This document shows, piece by piece, positions 9,998-21,128 of a DNA stretch of 64,000 nt. Source of the stretch: an uncultured Gammaproteobacteria bacterium (GTDB lineage Bacteria; Pseudomonadota; Gammaproteobacteria; Pseudomonadales; Ketobacteraceae); NCBI GenBank assembly GCA_913063125.1, contig CAJXZM010000007.1, positions 1-64,000 of the forward strand, given 5' to 3'. The position numbers and the translations under genes were made by a program. The stretch's first letter is position 1. Each line of letters opens with the position of its first letter. The notes beneath the pieces are model-generated. The model was not told where the DNA came from. It saw only the letters and a list, made by a program, of their open reading frames with translations, and did no database searches.

Positions 9998-11467
9998 ATG
10001 TCTTCAGAAAACCTCAATGTTCTGAACTTTTCCAATAAAAGTATTAGGACGTTACATCTAACATGGGTGGCGTTTTTTATAACGTTTGTCGTGTGGTTTA
10101 GCCATGCCCCCATGAAGCCTTTTATTATGGAGGCGTTTGATCTGACTAACGGTCAATGGAAAGCACTATTGATCCTTAACGTAGCGTTAACAATTCCCTC
10201 CCGAATCGTTATCGGTATGTTAGTAGATAAGTTTGGCCCCCGTATTGTCTTTAGTTTATTACTAACCGTCTCTTCCTTTTTCTGCTTTGGGTTTGCCTTT
10301 GCCACTACATATGAGCAGCTTGCGTTGTTCCGATTTTTATGTGGATTTATCGGAGCTGGTTTTGTTATAGGCATACGTATGGTAGGCGAGTGGTTCCCCG
10401 CAAAACAAGTAGGGCTTGCAGAAGGCGTATATGGTGGCTGGGGCAACTTCGGTTCTGCGGCAGGTGCAATGTCGCTACCGACCATTGCATTTTTTTACGG
10501 TGGAGATGATGGATGGCGTTATGCCATCGCCTCAACAGGCGTAGTTGCCTTTTGCTACGGGATTTTCTTCTACATAAAAGCGCGCAATACTCCCAAAGGT
10601 TCTACCTACTTTAAACCTAAAAAGACCGGTGGACTGGAAGTTTCAAGCTGGAAAGATTTCTACTTCTATCTTGGTATGAACTTACCAATGTATATAGCGC
10701 TTGCGGTATTGGTTTGGAAGTTATCACCATCAGGCGTTGGTTTACTGGTACAAGAAACTGCATATCTTGCTTGGGCCTTCTTAGTTGCTCTTTGTATTTT
10801 CCAATTTTCGCAAATCTATAAAGTAAACCATGAGCATCTTAAAGAGGGTGTACCAGAACATCAGCAATATAAATTCAAGCAAGTTGCCGTATTAAGCTGG
10901 GCTTATTTCATCACTTTTGGATCTGAGCTTGCCGTTGTTTCAATGTTACCTGCATTTTATATGGAGACCTTTGATTTAACACCGGTGCTTGCAGGTCTGT
11001 TGGCTGCAGGTTTTGCCTTTATGAACTTGGTAGCTCGTCCTGGGGGCGGTTACCTGAGCGATAAGTTTGGCCGTAAAAAAACCTTAACCATTCTTATCTG
11101 TGGATTGATGATAGGTTATTTAGTCTTAAGTCAAATTGGTTCTACGTGGTGGATTCCTTTCGCAGTTGTTGCCACTATGTGCTGCTCCTTCTTTGTACAA
11201 GCGGGTGAAGGTGCAGTATTTGCAATGGTCCCTCTCGTTCAACGTCGAATGACAGGACAAATTGCAGGAATGACCGGTGCTTTTGGTAACGTGGGCGCAG
11301 TAACGTTCTTAACCTGCTACTCGTTTGTTGACGCTTCAACCTTCTTTATGATTATTTCCTGTGCTGCAGCAAGCTGTTTAGTGTTGGTACAATTTTTGGA
11401 TGAACCTTCTGGCCAAATGACAGAAGTTCTTCCTGATGGGACAGTGCAATTAATTGATGTAACATGA
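9998..11467 (+). CDS. nasA: nitrate/nitrite transporter, NasA/NarK family MFS
   Basis: A third nitrate/nitrite porter, 489 residues with about 12 membrane helices. A typical NNP-family start ([18 protein letters not shown]) leads to the first signature around [16 protein letters not shown] and the second, [17 protein letters not shown] strong Shine-Dalgarno (GAAGGAGAGG) precedes the ATG. Its stop overlaps the next gene, a phosphatase-kinase fusion, by 4 bp. In Pseudomonas the same pair lies beside the assimilatory nitrite reductase genes nirBD, which are not here. Given the FNR-like promoter and the neighbouring narXL, it may serve respiration or nitrite handling instead of assimilation. The symbol follows the Pseudomonas homologue and is approximate. 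Confidence 0.88.
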   Translation: MSSENLNVLNFSNKSIRTLHLTWVAFFITFVVWFSHAPMKPFIMEAFDLTNGQWKALLILNVALTIPSRIVIGMLVDKFGPRIVFSLLLTVSSFFCFGFAFATTYEQLALFRFLCGFIGAGFVIGIRMVGEWFPAKQVGLAEGVYGGWGNFGSAAGAMSLPTIAFFYGGDDGWRYAIASTGVVAFCYGIFFYIKARNTPKGSTYFKPKKTGGLEVSSWKDFYFYLGMNLPMYIALAVLVWKLSPSGVGLLVQETAYLAWAFLVALCIFQFSQIYKVNHEHLKEGVPEHQQYKFKQVAVLSWAYFITFGSELAVVSMLPAFYMETFDLTPVLAGLLAAGFAFMNLVARPGGGYLSDKFGRKKTLTILICGLMIGYLVLSQIGSTWWIPFAVVATMCCSFFVQAGEGAVFAMVPLVQRRMTGQIAGMTGAFGNVGAVTFLTCYSFVDASTFFMIISCAAASCLVLVQFLDEPSGQMTEVLPDGTVQLIDVT

Positions 11468-13227
11468 ACCCTCGATTCAGCACCGAAAGCCCTCCTATTG
11501 ACACTGTGCACAAAGCGGTATTTTCTGTTGCGCAAAATACGGATACTGGACACAAGCCACAAAACGAAGATTCCGTTGGTTTTTATATTCCTGACGAACC
11601 ATTACTCACCATAAAAGGTATGATCGCAATCGTCGCGGATGGCGTTAGTAGTGCAGAGGCAGGCAAGGAAGCTAGCTACCAATGTGTGAACCAGTTTATT
11701 CACGAATTTTACAATACGCCTGAGCTTTGGAGTACCGCGACATCAGCGCAAAAGGTTCTTACGGCGATTAACCGAAATTTGTACAAACGTAGCAGCGAAT
11801 TCCTTCATCTCGACAAAGGTTATATCACCACCCTTAGCATCTTAATCATTAAATCAAACAAAGCACATATCTTCCATATTGGTGATAGTCGCATTTATTT
11901 GATTCGCGATAGTGAGATCGAACAACTTACAACAGACCATATATCCAGTGGCACAACGGAATCCCCTTATTTGACCCGCGCAATGGGCATGGATATTGGC
12001 TTAAAAATCGATTACCGCGCAATTGATATAAAAGAAGGAGATCGCTTCTTTTTGTCTTCCGATGGAATCCATGATTTTATGGAAGACCAAGATATTCTTA
12101 ACGCATTTATGCAACGAAAGGAATTTCACCATATTTGTTTAGCATTAACCGGAAAAGCACTCAAAGGTCTTAGTGACGACAACATCACTTGCCTGGCGTT
12201 ACGTGTTAATAAGCTACCGCTAGAAACAAAACAACAAGCCACTGAGCGATTACATTACCACCCATTTCCACCAGACCTCAATCCTGGTATGAAACTGGAT
12301 GGTTACAGAATTAATCATCTTATTTTTTCGAGTCCTCGCTCCCAACTATATAACGTCACCGACATGGATACCGGTGAAACATTAATAATGAAAACACCCT
12401 CTGTAAACTATGAGGATGATGATAGTTATATCGAGGCATTTGTAACAGAGGCGTGGATTGGTAGCCGCTTTGACCATAAGAATATCGTCAGAATAATTCC
12501 GAATCATGGAAAACGAAATTTCTTATATTATTTGATGGAAAATGTGGAAGGAATATCTCTCGATAAATGGATGGAGAAGAACAAAAACTCACGTCCTAAA
12601 GACCTTATTGCTATTGTAGAACAAATTGCAGCAGGACTTATTGCACTACATGACAAGGAAACTATTCATCAGGATTTAAAACCCGGTAACATTATGATTA
12701 GCACAACCGGTGAGATTAAACTTATCGACCTGGGTTCAGTTTATGTGGCCGGAATTGCAGAAATATACAACCCCCTAAAAAGGAGCAGCATTATTGGTAC
12801 AGTAAATTATACCGATCCATTATATATGCTTGGGAAAAATATGGGCGTAAAGGGGGATGTATTTTCTCTCGCATCCATTACTTATGAACTTTTTACAGGT
12901 GCATTACCTTATGGCAATAAGCTTGAAAACTTCAGCGTACATTTGGATGGCACACGCTTAAAGTACATCCCAAGCTCTCATGTAAACCGGGATATCCCAC
13001 TTTGGTTTGATGGCGCATTATTAAAGGCCACTGAACTTAACCCTAATTTACGATATGGCTCTGTCGAGGCATTTATGCAAGATCTACAACATCCAAATCC
13101 TGAGTTTTTGACAGAAGCATACATCTTACAACACCACAGGCGCTTCCCCACCTTTAAAGTTTGGCAAGCGCTGGGTGTTTTATGGTTGGCTTCATTATTA
13201 TTCGCTGCGGTAATTTTTGTTGCATAA
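11464..13227 (+). CDS. bifunctional PP2C phosphatase-Ser/Thr kinase fusion, membrane-anchored
   Basis: A 587-residue protein with a PP2C-type phosphatase (about 15-250), a Ser/Thr protein kinase (about 280-545) and one C-terminal membrane helix (about 566-586). PP2C metal motifs are visible: ADG with Asp59, GDSR with Asp141, SSDG with Asp200 and DDN with Asp239. Kinase motifs are the Lys310 anchor in LIMK, HQD with Asp404 in place of HRD, Asn409, and DLG with Asp422 in place of DFG, so activation-loop control may differ from RD kinases. The gene is coupled to the nitrate transporter by an ATGA overlap, suggesting it phosphorylates and dephosphorylates that transporter or a nitrate regulator. 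The same fusion accompanies nasA in Pseudomonas. The substrate is unknown. Confidence 0.88.
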   Translation: MNPRFSTESPPIDTVHKAVFSVAQNTDTGHKPQNEDSVGFYIPDEPLLTIKGMIAIVADGVSSAEAGKEASYQCVNQFIHEFYNTPELWSTATSAQKVLTAINRNLYKRSSEFLHLDKGYITTLSILIIKSNKAHIFHIGDSRIYLIRDSEIEQLTTDHISSGTTESPYLTRAMGMDIGLKIDYRAIDIKEGDRFFLSSDGIHDFMEDQDILNAFMQRKEFHHICLALTGKALKGLSDDNITCLALRVNKLPLETKQQATERLHYHPFPPDLNPGMKLDGYRINHLIFSSPRSQLYNVTDMDTGETLIMKTPSVNYEDDDSYIEAFVTEAWIGSRFDHKNIVRIIPNHGKRNFLYYLMENVEGISLDKWMEKNKNSRPKDLIAIVEQIAAGLIALHDKETIHQDLKPGNIMISTTGEIKLIDLGSVYVAGIAEIYNPLKRSSIIGTVNYTDPLYMLGKNMGVKGDVFSLASITYELFTGALPYGNKLENFSVHLDGTRLKYIPSSHVNRDIPLWFDGALLKATELNPNLRYGSVEAFMQDLQHPNPEFLTEAYILQHHRRFPTFKVWQALGVLWLASLLFAAVIFVA

Positions 13228-13283
13228 AAGATTGGCATCAATATGCTTCCTTGCTACTGACGCCATACCTTTATGCAAGACTA

Positions 13284-15494
13284 TTAGAAATTTAGCGTCA
13301 CATCTAAACCATAGGTTCGTGGATCGCCAAAATAATTGACCGCAGCCCCGGCACCCGTTGGTATTCCGTTAATTCGATACTCCTCATCTGTAATATTTTT
13401 TCCCCAGAGAGCAATATCCACTGTTTTCCCATCAGAACTCAGCTCCATTTCACCTAGAGCAATACGTGCACTTAGCAGGTGATAACCATTTACATGGGTA
13501 TTCGCTGCGTTCCAAGGCTCAGGGTAAACATCAAATCCACCGACGTAACTCCAATCAAAGCGAGCAGAAAGCAATCCAACATTCACAGCTTTCACGTACT
13601 CTACCCCGACGGAAAACTTATCTTCTGGTGCATATTGAAATAGTGCAGTATCGGCAATATCGAGATTTTGCCCCGTTCCTAATGCATCAAAATAAATAAA
13701 TTCATCATATTCTGCATCAAGGTAACCGTAATTTGCATTAACAGTAATCTCTTCTGTTAATGCAACCAATAACTCTACCTCATAACCTTTAACTGTTGCT
13801 TCACCAGCGTTCGTTAACTGTGAGTACGGTAATAAAAAGGAGGATATTTGCAAGTCATCAATTTCATTTTTAAACACAGCTACATTGGCTTGAAAACGAT
13901 TATTCCACCACCGAGATTTCATACCAATTTCATAAGCCAATACCTTTTCTTCATCATAAGGCGTTTTTGCTATAGTTGATGTTTGTGGTTCACCATTAAA
14001 ACCACCGGCCTTCCAACCCTCTGATACTTTTACATACGTTGTGACCGAGTCATCCCAAATATAACTCACTGCTAACATAGGTGATGTATTGGTCCAAGTG
14101 TCATCTACATCTACATCGGGAAAGTCAGGCTGAAAGGTTGTTGTATTAACAGAATCAGGATGCTCTACGTGAAACTCTTTATCCTCCTGTGTCCAACGAA
14201 CACCTCCGGATAACGTTAATGCTTCAGTGATATGCCAGTCCGCATGGCTATAAATTGCAATGGAGGTTGCTTCCACACCGTAGCTATTTCGGATAGTAGC
14301 AATAAAATCATCGCTAAAATCTGTTGGTGTATTGGGGTCGACATAAACCTTAAACGGATTTTCCGCTTCTGCATCTTCTCTTAGAAAAAATACCCCCGTC
14401 ACAAAATCGACATCACCCGCATTACCAATCAGTTGAAACTCTTGTGACCACTGATCCTGTTCAACGTGGCGTTCAGTGTGAAAAAATGTAAATTCCGTAC
14501 CATCATAATCGTTACTATCATCAAATAACATTTCACGGTATGCCGAAATAGATTTCAACATTAAGGTTTCACTTAGCTGCCACTCTATCTGTAAAGAATG
14601 GCCTAGACTTTCGGACTTATCATATTCGGCACCATCCAAATCACCTTTATCTTGACGTTTAAAATCATCCGCCGTACCAGTAGCTTGGCCAAATGCTGGT
14701 GTATTATCTTTTTTTGATCGATCAAAGGTGTAATACAATTGCATATCTTCTGTCATGTCATATAACACAGCAATACGTCCGGCGACGGAGTCTAATTCTT
14801 TAAAATCATCCGCTGCATTGTTTCCAACAACATCTCCAGCAGCATTCTCGTAAAACCCATCACGTTCTTTTTTATTAAATGCAACATTAAATCGCAACGT
14901 ATCATCCAAATAAGTATCGCTGTCAACAGAGAGAAACAGATCCTTATAATCGTAATTACCTGCACCTAATTTAATTTTACCCCCACCATCTCCAGATGGT
15001 TTTCGTGTTACCAAATTCACGGCACCACCAATAGTATTTTTACCGTATAGCGTTCCTTGAGGACCACGCAAAATTTCTAAGCGTTCGATTTCTGCAACAT
15101 CAAACAGACCACCGATATTTTTGGCGACAAACACCCCATCGATATAAATACCCACTGTTGGCTCCCACGTAACCGCGGGGTTGATGGTAACGGAACCACG
15201 AATACCTATTGTTGCACCCGTACTTCCTCCGGGTGTTTCTGATATCTGTACATTTGGCACGTAAACACTGACATCTTCTATGTCGGAAATACCCAAGTCT
15301 TCCAATGCTTGTGCGTCAAAAGAGGATATTGCTAATGGTGTTTCCTGTAAGTTTTGCTCTCTTTTTTGTGCTGTTACAACCACTTCCTCCAAACCAGGTT
15401 CTTTTGACTCGCCATTTTCTGCAGCAACCGCCAGCGAAGTACCCATAAACGCAACCAAACCAACAGCCTTCACAAATGGAGTTTTATTATCCAT
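13284..15494 (-). CDS. TonB-dependent outer membrane receptor, substrate unknown
   Basis: A 736-residue receptor: Sec signal peptide ending near AVAAE, TonB box EEVVVTAQKREQN, a plug domain (RGPQGTLYGKNTIGGAVNLV) and a 22-strand barrel region ending in the aromatic terminus GLDVTLNF. It is full length. Longer in-frame starts exist up to 15575, but the ATG at 15494 has GAGGAA 8 nt upstream and begins directly before the signal peptide. This class (box form VVTAQKRE..LQETP) is common in marine gammaproteobacteria and sphingomonads, and its substrates range from siderophores to carbohydrates and aromatics. It stands alone, convergent with the kinase gene and divergent from gmk, so context does not reveal the ligand. 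Confidence 0.9.
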   Translation of the reverse strand: MDNKTPFVKAVGLVAFMGTSLAVAAENGESKEPGLEEVVVTAQKREQNLQETPLAISSFDAQALEDLGISDIEDVSVYVPNVQISETPGGSTGATIGIRGSVTINPAVTWEPTVGIYIDGVFVAKNIGGLFDVAEIERLEILRGPQGTLYGKNTIGGAVNLVTRKPSGDGGGKIKLGAGNYDYKDLFLSVDSDTYLDDTLRFNVAFNKKERDGFYENAAGDVVGNNAADDFKELDSVAGRIAVLYDMTEDMQLYYTFDRSKKDNTPAFGQATGTADDFKRQDKGDLDGAEYDKSESLGHSLQIEWQLSETLMLKSISAYREMLFDDSNDYDGTEFTFFHTERHVEQDQWSQEFQLIGNAGDVDFVTGVFFLREDAEAENPFKVYVDPNTPTDFSDDFIATIRNSYGVEATSIAIYSHADWHITEALTLSGGVRWTQEDKEFHVEHPDSVNTTTFQPDFPDVDVDDTWTNTSPMLAVSYIWDDSVTTYVKVSEGWKAGGFNGEPQTSTIAKTPYDEEKVLAYEIGMKSRWWNNRFQANVAVFKNEIDDLQISSFLLPYSQLTNAGEATVKGYEVELLVALTEEITVNANYGYLDAEYDEFIYFDALGTGQNLDIADTALFQYAPEDKFSVGVEYVKAVNVGLLSARFDWSYVGGFDVYPEPWNAANTHVNGYHLLSARIALGEMELSSDGKTVDIALWGKNITDEEYRINGIPTGAGAAVNYFGDPRTYGLDVTLNF

Positions 15495-15805
15495 TAACGT
15501 ATTCCTCTTCAACGTAACCGCCTTTAACATGACGCTCCCCATCCTAATGCTCCCCATAAGTTCGTAATTTGCCAACCTTCTTAATTTTTGCGGATAGACT
15601 ATAACTCGCGCAGTATACGACGTTAACTAGTATTTTGGCTTACCCACTTATCTCACGTGATAAATTGGCCATAAAACAACTACTTCTAGTCCCCCACTCT
15701 CGCGTTAAAATCCTCAATTCAGGCAATCCCTCGTGCCATGCTTTCAGTCTTACGCTATACTTCAGCGATACTCTCAATCCTCTACTAACACCACACAATA
15801 CCTCT
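15495..15805. other. divergent intergenic region, receptor/gmk
   Basis: 311 bp between the receptor and gmk start codons. It should hold both promoters. I find no convincing operator, hairpin or small gene. An upstream in-frame extension of gmk exists from 15635 but has no family resemblance. The yicC and rph genes usual near gmk are not present. Confidence 0.5.
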
Positions 15806-16417
15806 ATGACTGGCACTTTATACGTTGTATCCGCTCCTTCTGGCGCAGGCAAAACCAGCCTTGTAAAAGCTCTTATTGAAAGCTCTGATGATTTAGGGGT
15901 TTCAATATCACATACCACTCGCCCTATTCGCCCCGGTGAAACCGATGGGATTAATTATCATTTTGTGGATGTCACCAAATTCCAGAGCTTATTAAGTCAA
16001 GCCGATTTCCTTGAACATGCTGAAGTGTTTGGGAATTATTATGGAACATCACAAAGCTGGGTAAATAAGCAATTAACCAATGGCCAAGATGTTATTCTTG
16101 AAATCGACTGGCAGGGTGCCCAACAGGTACGTCGCCAAATTCCAGAGTCCATCGGAATTTTTGTCTTGCCCCCTTCTCAAGCTGCACTTGAACAACGTCT
16201 CAAAGGCAGAGGCCAAGATCCAGAGGACGTCATTCAACATAGGCTGGCTCAAGCTGCACAAGAAATCACCCACCATGTCGAGTATGACTACTTAATTATC
16301 AATGATGAATTTGACCTAGCATTAGCTGAACTCAAGTCTATTATTCATTCACAGCGACTCTGCATCGGCCCACAAGCCACACGACATCAAACGTTAATAC
16401 AAAAACTCTTGTCATAA
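15806..16417 (+). CDS. gmk: guanylate kinase
   Basis: Phosphorylates GMP to GDP with ATP in the cytoplasm, supplying GTP and the substrate of the stringent response. 203 residues, matching the family. P-loop APSGAGKT at 10-17, the GMP-binding region SHTTRPIRPGE, and the EIDWQGAQQVR segment typical of guanylate kinases. I chose the ATG at 15806 because family members begin M-x-GTLYVVSAPSGAGK; the frame stays open further upstream without homology. The ribosome site is poor. It lies upstream of rpoZ and spoT, a conserved gammaproteobacterial cluster. Confidence 0.96.
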   Translation: MTGTLYVVSAPSGAGKTSLVKALIESSDDLGVSISHTTRPIRPGETDGINYHFVDVTKFQSLLSQADFLEHAEVFGNYYGTSQSWVNKQLTNGQDVILEIDWQGAQQVRRQIPESIGIFVLPPSQAALEQRLKGRGQDPEDVIQHRLAQAAQEITHHVEYDYLIINDEFDLALAELKSIIHSQRLCIGPQATRHQTLIQKLLS

Positions 16418-16555
16418 CCCTTGTTTTCATCAGGGTAGCTGTATAGAATTCCCGCTCTTGAGCTCTGTGATTTACCTAAGGTACTCATAGAGCAGGTGGC
16501 CTAATAGGCCTCTAAAGCAAACGTTTTAACCAATTTTAGATTTAACGAGGATAAT

Positions 16556-16810
16556 ATGGCACGAGTTACCGTAGAAGATTGTTTGGATAAAGTAACTAAC
16601 CGCTTCGAATTAGTACTCATTTCCAGTAAACGTGCTCGCCAATTAGCTACAGGAGGCAAAGAGCCTTACGTAGATTGGGAAAATGATAAACCTACTGTTG
16701 TAGCACTTCGTGAAATTGCTGAAGGTTACATTGATGCATCCATTCTTGAGCCCGAATCTAAGCGTGAAGATCACAATGTGCCTCTAACGGACATGCCTGG
16801 AGGTTTCTAA
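16556..16810 (+). CDS. rpoZ: RNA polymerase omega subunit
   Basis: 84-residue omega subunit, which helps assemble the beta-prime subunit and forms part of a ppGpp binding site in RNA polymerase. The start [19 protein letters not shown] and the segment [11 protein letters not shown] are diagnostic. A Shine-Dalgarno (CGAGGA) precedes the ATG. It lies between gmk and spoT, linking ppGpp synthesis with its target, as in most gammaproteobacteria. Confidence 0.97.
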   Translation: MARVTVEDCLDKVTNRFELVLISSKRARQLATGGKEPYVDWENDKPTVVALREIAEGYIDASILEPESKREDHNVPLTDMPGGF

Positions 16811-16973
16811 GTAACCTTTTGTTGCTTAGACTCAAACCAAGTACACCTTTTCGACAAGCTATTTTATTAACAACGTCTGTTTTATAAAATAGTTACACAA
16901 TTGTATCGACAATTGTTCTCATTTACGCCCATAGCCATTACACTCAGGTATATCACGAGTTAGGAGATGGGCG

Positions 16974-19085
16974 TTGCAAAGCCTTGAAAGTCTTACAGAA
17001 AAACTAAGCTACTTGGAACCTGGTCAGGCTGATCAGATTGTTCGAGCATATTATTACGCTGAGAAAGCTCACGAGGGCCAAACTCGACGTAGCGGCGACC
17101 CCTATATTACCCACCCATTGGCGGTATGTAAGATTCTTGCCGATATGCATATGGACAGCCAAAGCCTTATGGCTGCGCTGTTACATGATGTTATCGAAGA
17201 CACCCCCATCACCAAGAAAACCCTCGCTGAAGAATTTGATGAAGTCACCGCAGAATTAGTAGACGGTGTCACCAAAATTGGCGCTATCAAGTTTGAATCC
17301 CGCGCCGAGCAACAGGCAGAGAACTTCCGAAAGATGGTATTAGCGATGACCGAAGATATTCGCGTCATCCTGGTTAAACTTGCCGATCGCCTTCACAATA
17401 TGCGTACCCTGGGTATTCTCCACCCCCAAAAACGCCGACGCATTGCCACGGAAACCCTAGAGATATACTCTCCCATTGCCAATCGCCTTGGCATGAACGA
17501 TTTTCGCATGGAGTTGGAAGACCTGTGCTTTACCAACTTATATCCAATGCGTTCCTCACGCATCAAAAAAGCGCTAAAGCTTGCCAAAGGCTCGCGGAAA
17601 GACGTCATCACCCAGATTCAAGAAGCAATCACTAACCGTTTGGAACGAGAGGGCATTCAAGCCCACGTCATTGGGCGAGAAAAACACCTTTTTAGCATTT
17701 ATGAAAAGATGCGCACACAACGCAAACCTTTCGATCAAATCATGGATGTCTATGGATTCCGCATCGTTGTAGAGTCTGTCGACAATTGTTACCGCGCTCT
17801 TGGCGCTGTCCATAATCTTTACAAGCCCATTCCTGGGCGCTTTAAAGATTATGTCGCAATCCCGAAAACCAACGGCTACCAATCTTTACACACTATTCTT
17901 AAAGGTATACGAGGCATTCCTGTTGAAATACAGATTCGCACCGATGAAATGGAAGCAATGGCAAATAATGGTATTGCAGCCCACTGGCTATACAAATCAG
18001 ACGACCCTGCCACGGGAGCACAAAACCGTGCAAAACAATGGTTAAAAGGGCTTTTAGAGATGCAGCAGCGTGCTGGCAACTCTTTAGAGTTTATTGAAAA
18101 CGTAAAAATCGACCTTTTCCCTGATGAAGTTTACGTTTTCACTCCCAAAGGAAACATTCTCGAATTACCTAACGGGGCCACACCTGTCGACTTTGCCTAT
18201 GCGGTTCACACCGATGTTGGAAAGAGCTGTGTAGCAGCGCGAATCGATCATCGACTAGTCCCCTTAAGCACCCCTATTCTTAGCGGACAAACCATTCGAA
18301 TTATCACCGCACCTGGCGCATCACCAAACCCCGCCTGGCTTAGCTTTGTAACTACAGCAAAAGCCCGCAGTAATATTCGCCACTTTTTAAAGAATCAACG
18401 GCGCTCAGAATCAGTTGCCCTTGGCCAGCGCTTGCTCGAAAAAGCATTAGCTACACTGGACCTAACGCTCAACGCCATTGACCCAGAATCTCTACAGCGC
18501 ACTATAGAAGAGTCAGGTTTCACCGAATTCGATGATTTATTAGAAGACATCGGATTAGGTACCTTGATGGCGCAAATTGCAGCTCGCCGCCTTCAGCCCA
18601 AGCAAACCGATGATACAACTCAGGGCAAAGATAATTCCTCGCCCTTAGTATTACGCGGCACTGAAGGGATGGTCATAAACTTTGCTAAATGCTGCCGCCC
18701 CATTCCCGGAGATTCTGTCATTGGCCGCTTAAGTGCTGGGCGTGGCATGGTAGTTCATCGAGATGACTGCAATAACATTGCAGCAGAAACAAAATCCAAC
18801 CCCGAAAAATGCGTCTCCGTTCAATGGGCCTCCGAAGTCTCCGGTGAATACCCTGTAGAGCTACGAGTAAATATCGAAAACGAGCGCGGCGTACTGGCAA
18901 TGCTTGCCTCCATACTCTCGCAAGCTGACGCCAACATTGAGAATATCAGTCTTGATGAAAAAGACGCCCACCTTAGTGTTGTCACGTTACAAATCGCAGT
19001 ACGAGACAGGGTACACCTCGCAAGCACCATCCGAAAAATACGCAAAGCCAAATCAGTTACCAAAATCATACGCACCCGTAACTAG
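16974..19085 (+). CDS. spoT: bifunctional (p)ppGpp synthetase/hydrolase SpoT
   Basis: 703-residue Rel/Spo protein controlling ppGpp level. The N-terminal HD hydrolase has His47, His71-Asp72 and Glu75-Asp76 (LLHDVIEDT). The synthetase region has the RFKD motif ([20 protein letters not shown]), the RxKD form of bifunctional enzymes. These are followed by TGS ([21 protein letters not shown]), a zinc-finger-like CCRPIPGD region and a C-terminal ACT domain ([20 protein letters not shown]). The start is TTG, with AGGAG 7 nt upstream; an ATG at 16967 is out of frame. Intact active sites in both catalytic domains support SpoT and not RelA. Cotranscription with rpoZ is possible but the gap is 163 bp. 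Confidence 0.96.
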   Translation: MQSLESLTEKLSYLEPGQADQIVRAYYYAEKAHEGQTRRSGDPYITHPLAVCKILADMHMDSQSLMAALLHDVIEDTPITKKTLAEEFDEVTAELVDGVTKIGAIKFESRAEQQAENFRKMVLAMTEDIRVILVKLADRLHNMRTLGILHPQKRRRIATETLEIYSPIANRLGMNDFRMELEDLCFTNLYPMRSSRIKKALKLAKGSRKDVITQIQEAITNRLEREGIQAHVIGREKHLFSIYEKMRTQRKPFDQIMDVYGFRIVVESVDNCYRALGAVHNLYKPIPGRFKDYVAIPKTNGYQSLHTILKGIRGIPVEIQIRTDEMEAMANNGIAAHWLYKSDDPATGAQNRAKQWLKGLLEMQQRAGNSLEFIENVKIDLFPDEVYVFTPKGNILELPNGATPVDFAYAVHTDVGKSCVAARIDHRLVPLSTPILSGQTIRIITAPGASPNPAWLSFVTTAKARSNIRHFLKNQRRSESVALGQRLLEKALATLDLTLNAIDPESLQRTIEESGFTEFDDLLEDIGLGTLMAQIAARRLQPKQTDDTTQGKDNSSPLVLRGTEGMVINFAKCCRPIPGDSVIGRLSAGRGMVVHRDDCNNIAAETKSNPEKCVSVQWASEVSGEYPVELRVNIENERGVLAMLASILSQADANIENISLDEKDAHLSVVTLQIAVRDRVHLASTIRKIRKAKSVTKIIRTRN

Positions 19086-19102
19086 CCAAGGAACAAAAAC
19101 AC

Positions 19103-19510
19103 ATGAGCCGCAAATACATTCAAACGGACAAAGCGCCACAAGCGATTGGCACCTATTCTCAAGCGGTAAAATGCAACAATACTGTATATATGTCAGGACA
19201 AATCCCTCTTGTCCCAGAAACAATGGTATTAGCAGAAGGGGATATGAACGTTCAAATCACCCGTGTATTTGATAACCTGCAAGCAGTAGCAGAAGCAGCA
19301 GGTGGCTCTTTGCAAGATATCGTCAAGCTAAACATTTTCTTAATAGACCTCAACAACTTTGCATTAGTTAACGAAATCATGGCTCGTTACTTTGAACAGC
19401 CTTATCCAGCACGCGCTGCAATAGGCGTTGCATCTTTACCAAAAGGAGCTGAAGTGGAAATGGATGCCGTTATGGAGCTTCCAGAAAATAATGAGGGCAG
19501 TTCTTATTGA
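19103..19510 (+). CDS. ridA: RidA family 2-iminobutanoate/2-iminopropanoate deaminase
   Basis: Hydrolyses reactive enamine/imine intermediates released by PLP enzymes such as threonine dehydratase. 135 residues, with the family segments [21 protein letters not shown] and [18 protein letters not shown], which includes the substrate-binding Arg. The gene starts 17 bp after spoT with an AAGGA ribosome site, the usual spoT-ridA pairing. Confidence 0.95.
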   Translation: MSRKYIQTDKAPQAIGTYSQAVKCNNTVYMSGQIPLVPETMVLAEGDMNVQITRVFDNLQAVAEAAGGSLQDIVKLNIFLIDLNNFALVNEIMARYFEQPYPARAAIGVASLPKGAEVEMDAVMELPENNEGSSY

Positions 19511-19526
19511 AGTTTTGTCGCAAATA

Positions 19527-19554
19527 GTCCATCTGGTGTAAAAACCAGCTGGAC
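19527..19554 (+). terminator. hairpin downstream of ridA, possible terminator
   Basis: Arms GTCCATCTGGT/ACCAGCTGGAC (11 bp, one mismatch) around GTAAAA. It is placed 17 bp after the ridA stop. Only a weak T-containing tail follows, so termination is uncertain. The 180-bp gap up to the next gene contains nothing else I recognise. Confidence 0.4.
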
Positions 19555-19690
19555 GATCTTGTTCTCACCATTAAATCAAATGGCGCCGTTAACGCTAATT
19601 CAACGCCCAAAGGGCAATGCAGAATTTTTGTTCAACCCTGTATTATCAAATCTTTAAGTGACAATCTAAAAACACAAGCGGTCGGTTTCA

Positions 19691-20386
19691 ATGTGGTTGA
19701 ATGACAAGCAAGCGAAAGACCCTGCCAGATGCTCATATAGAGAGTCTTTACTAAGTTCTTGCCCCAATCATATCGTGATTGATAACTTATTTAATGAAGC
19801 CAAACTCGATGACGTAATGAAGGTTTTACAACAGCCTCATTGTTGGCAAACTCAAAGACATACTTATTCTGCTTTATATGTCGATAATGCCCGGTGGCAA
19901 AAAACCAGCAACGATCAACGGTTTGTACAGCGAGATGTTTGGCGACATGAAGCGGCCAACCCCAATACTGCCAATTCCAATATAGCTCGGGATTTTTTGA
20001 CTTTTTTGCGCGGAGATGAGTTTATGTCCGTGTTATCACGTATTTTTAACGTGCCATTAACAGATATAAATGTGGCTGATCCTGAAATTAATACGAATTA
20101 TTTTCGCTTAAGCACTACCGACTTTGTTGAACAACATGCTGATGATTCCCCCGGAAGAGAAGTGTGCATGCTGTTGTATTTGAATAAAAAGTGGGGTAAT
20201 AATGCGGGGGGTGAACTCGTTTTTATAGGTGAAAATGATGAACCTATTCGTATTGCCCCTTTATATAACCGCTGTGTTTTGTTTGACCCTTCCTCAAAGG
20301 GCTCTGAACACTGGGTGAAAACGTTAAACCCTGACCATACAGATGAATACCGCTATAACGTAACCAGCTGGTATTGGTCTGAATAA
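19691..20386 (+). CDS. 2OG-Fe(II) oxygenase family protein
   Basis: 231 residues with a double-stranded beta-helix oxygenase pattern: His149-x-Asp151 (EQHADD) and distal His207 (GSEHWV) as the iron triad. Arg221 (DEYRYNVTSWYW) is well placed to bind 2-oxoglutarate. The GGELVF strand is typical of prolyl-4-hydroxylase-like enzymes. Such proteins hydroxylate protein or small-molecule substrates in the cytoplasm. It is a single gene flanked by hairpins, so context gives no substrate. The ATG at 19691 has no strong ribosome site, and no better start was seen. Confidence 0.75.
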   Translation: MWLNDKQAKDPARCSYRESLLSSCPNHIVIDNLFNEAKLDDVMKVLQQPHCWQTQRHTYSALYVDNARWQKTSNDQRFVQRDVWRHEAANPNTANSNIARDFLTFLRGDEFMSVLSRIFNVPLTDINVADPEINTNYFRLSTTDFVEQHADDSPGREVCMLLYLNKKWGNNAGGELVFIGENDEPIRIAPLYNRCVLFDPSSKGSEHWVKTLNPDHTDEYRYNVTSWYWSE

Positions 20387-20387
20387 T

Positions 20388-20407
20388 GCGTTTTTCCTGA
20401 AAAACGC
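20388..20407. terminator. short hairpin between convergent genes
   Basis: GCGTTTTT-CCTG-AAAAACGC, 8-bp perfect arms starting two bases after the oxygenase stop. The A/T arms could supply a U tract in either direction, fitting a small bidirectional terminator. Confidence 0.4.
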
Positions 20408-20462
20408 CCCTGCTTGCAACTTGTTACCCTCACACCTAATGTGGCTTGTACAAATTATTTTT

Positions 20463-20891
20463 TTAGTCACCAACATACAGTGTTTTTTCCAGCACTTTCT
20501 CGCCATCAAGCTTTACAACAAAACGCCAGTTGCCTGGATAATCTACGTTGGAACGAAAATTGTACTTAGTCCAAGAACGCCAGTTGGAGTCTGATGGTTT
20601 AAAGCCATATTTTGAATGCCCTACCAATCGATTATTGCCATCATAAATAAAGTTCTCGACATCATACAACCGCACATCCAAATCCTGCCACTTTAAGTAA
20701 ATATATATTTTCCCATCACTTAAATAGGCCGAGTTCAAATAATCAACAGGCTCTGCATCCAGCAGCTGAGAGGTGAAGACACTGTTTTCAATCAATGCTG
20801 ATGACGCATTAAGTTGCAACGGTAACAATGCGCAAACACCAACAACAATTACAAACACACTACGATACAAAATCGATGACAGCTGCTTCAT
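20463..20891 (-). CDS. DUF2914-like secreted protein
   Basis: 142 residues with an N-terminal signal peptide (hydrophobic stretch SVFVIVVGVCALLPL, cleavage near LNA-SS). The mature part has the layout of DUF2914 proteins: a start like SVFTSQLLDAEPVDYL, a central YLKWQDL strand and a C-terminal region with NFRSNVDYPGNWRFVVKLDG. Function in that family is unknown. A longer frame begins at 20927, but the ATG at 20891 has GAGGGGAA just upstream and starts the signal peptide. It is monocistronic and convergent with the oxygenase gene. The family call is by resemblance only. Confidence 0.6.
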   Translation of the reverse strand: MKQLSSILYRSVFVIVVGVCALLPLQLNASSALIENSVFTSQLLDAEPVDYLNSAYLSDGKIYIYLKWQDLDVRLYDVENFIYDGNNRLVGHSKYGFKPSDSNWRSWTKYNFRSNVDYPGNWRFVVKLDGEKVLEKTLYVGD

Positions 20892-21128
20892 GAGTTTCCC
20901 CTCAAATAAATTCATACAAAGACCCAAGCAGACTTATGGGTTCTGCTGTAAACATGCCTCACGGTAGCAAATCCTAAACCAAGCGTCTGTCATCTCTGTT
21001 TCAGAACTTGCACTCAATCACAGGACGTCCGAGCCTTATTCAATGAATGAGACATAGTTCTCACCCATTTGGGAATCCCCCCCTTGCTCGAATCCTCACT
21101 AAGAATCACCCATCCTTCACAGAACGTA

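Noticed and set aside
15635-15805. N-terminal extension of guanylate kinase
   Set aside because: The added residues lack homology; the protein family starts at the ATG at 15806.
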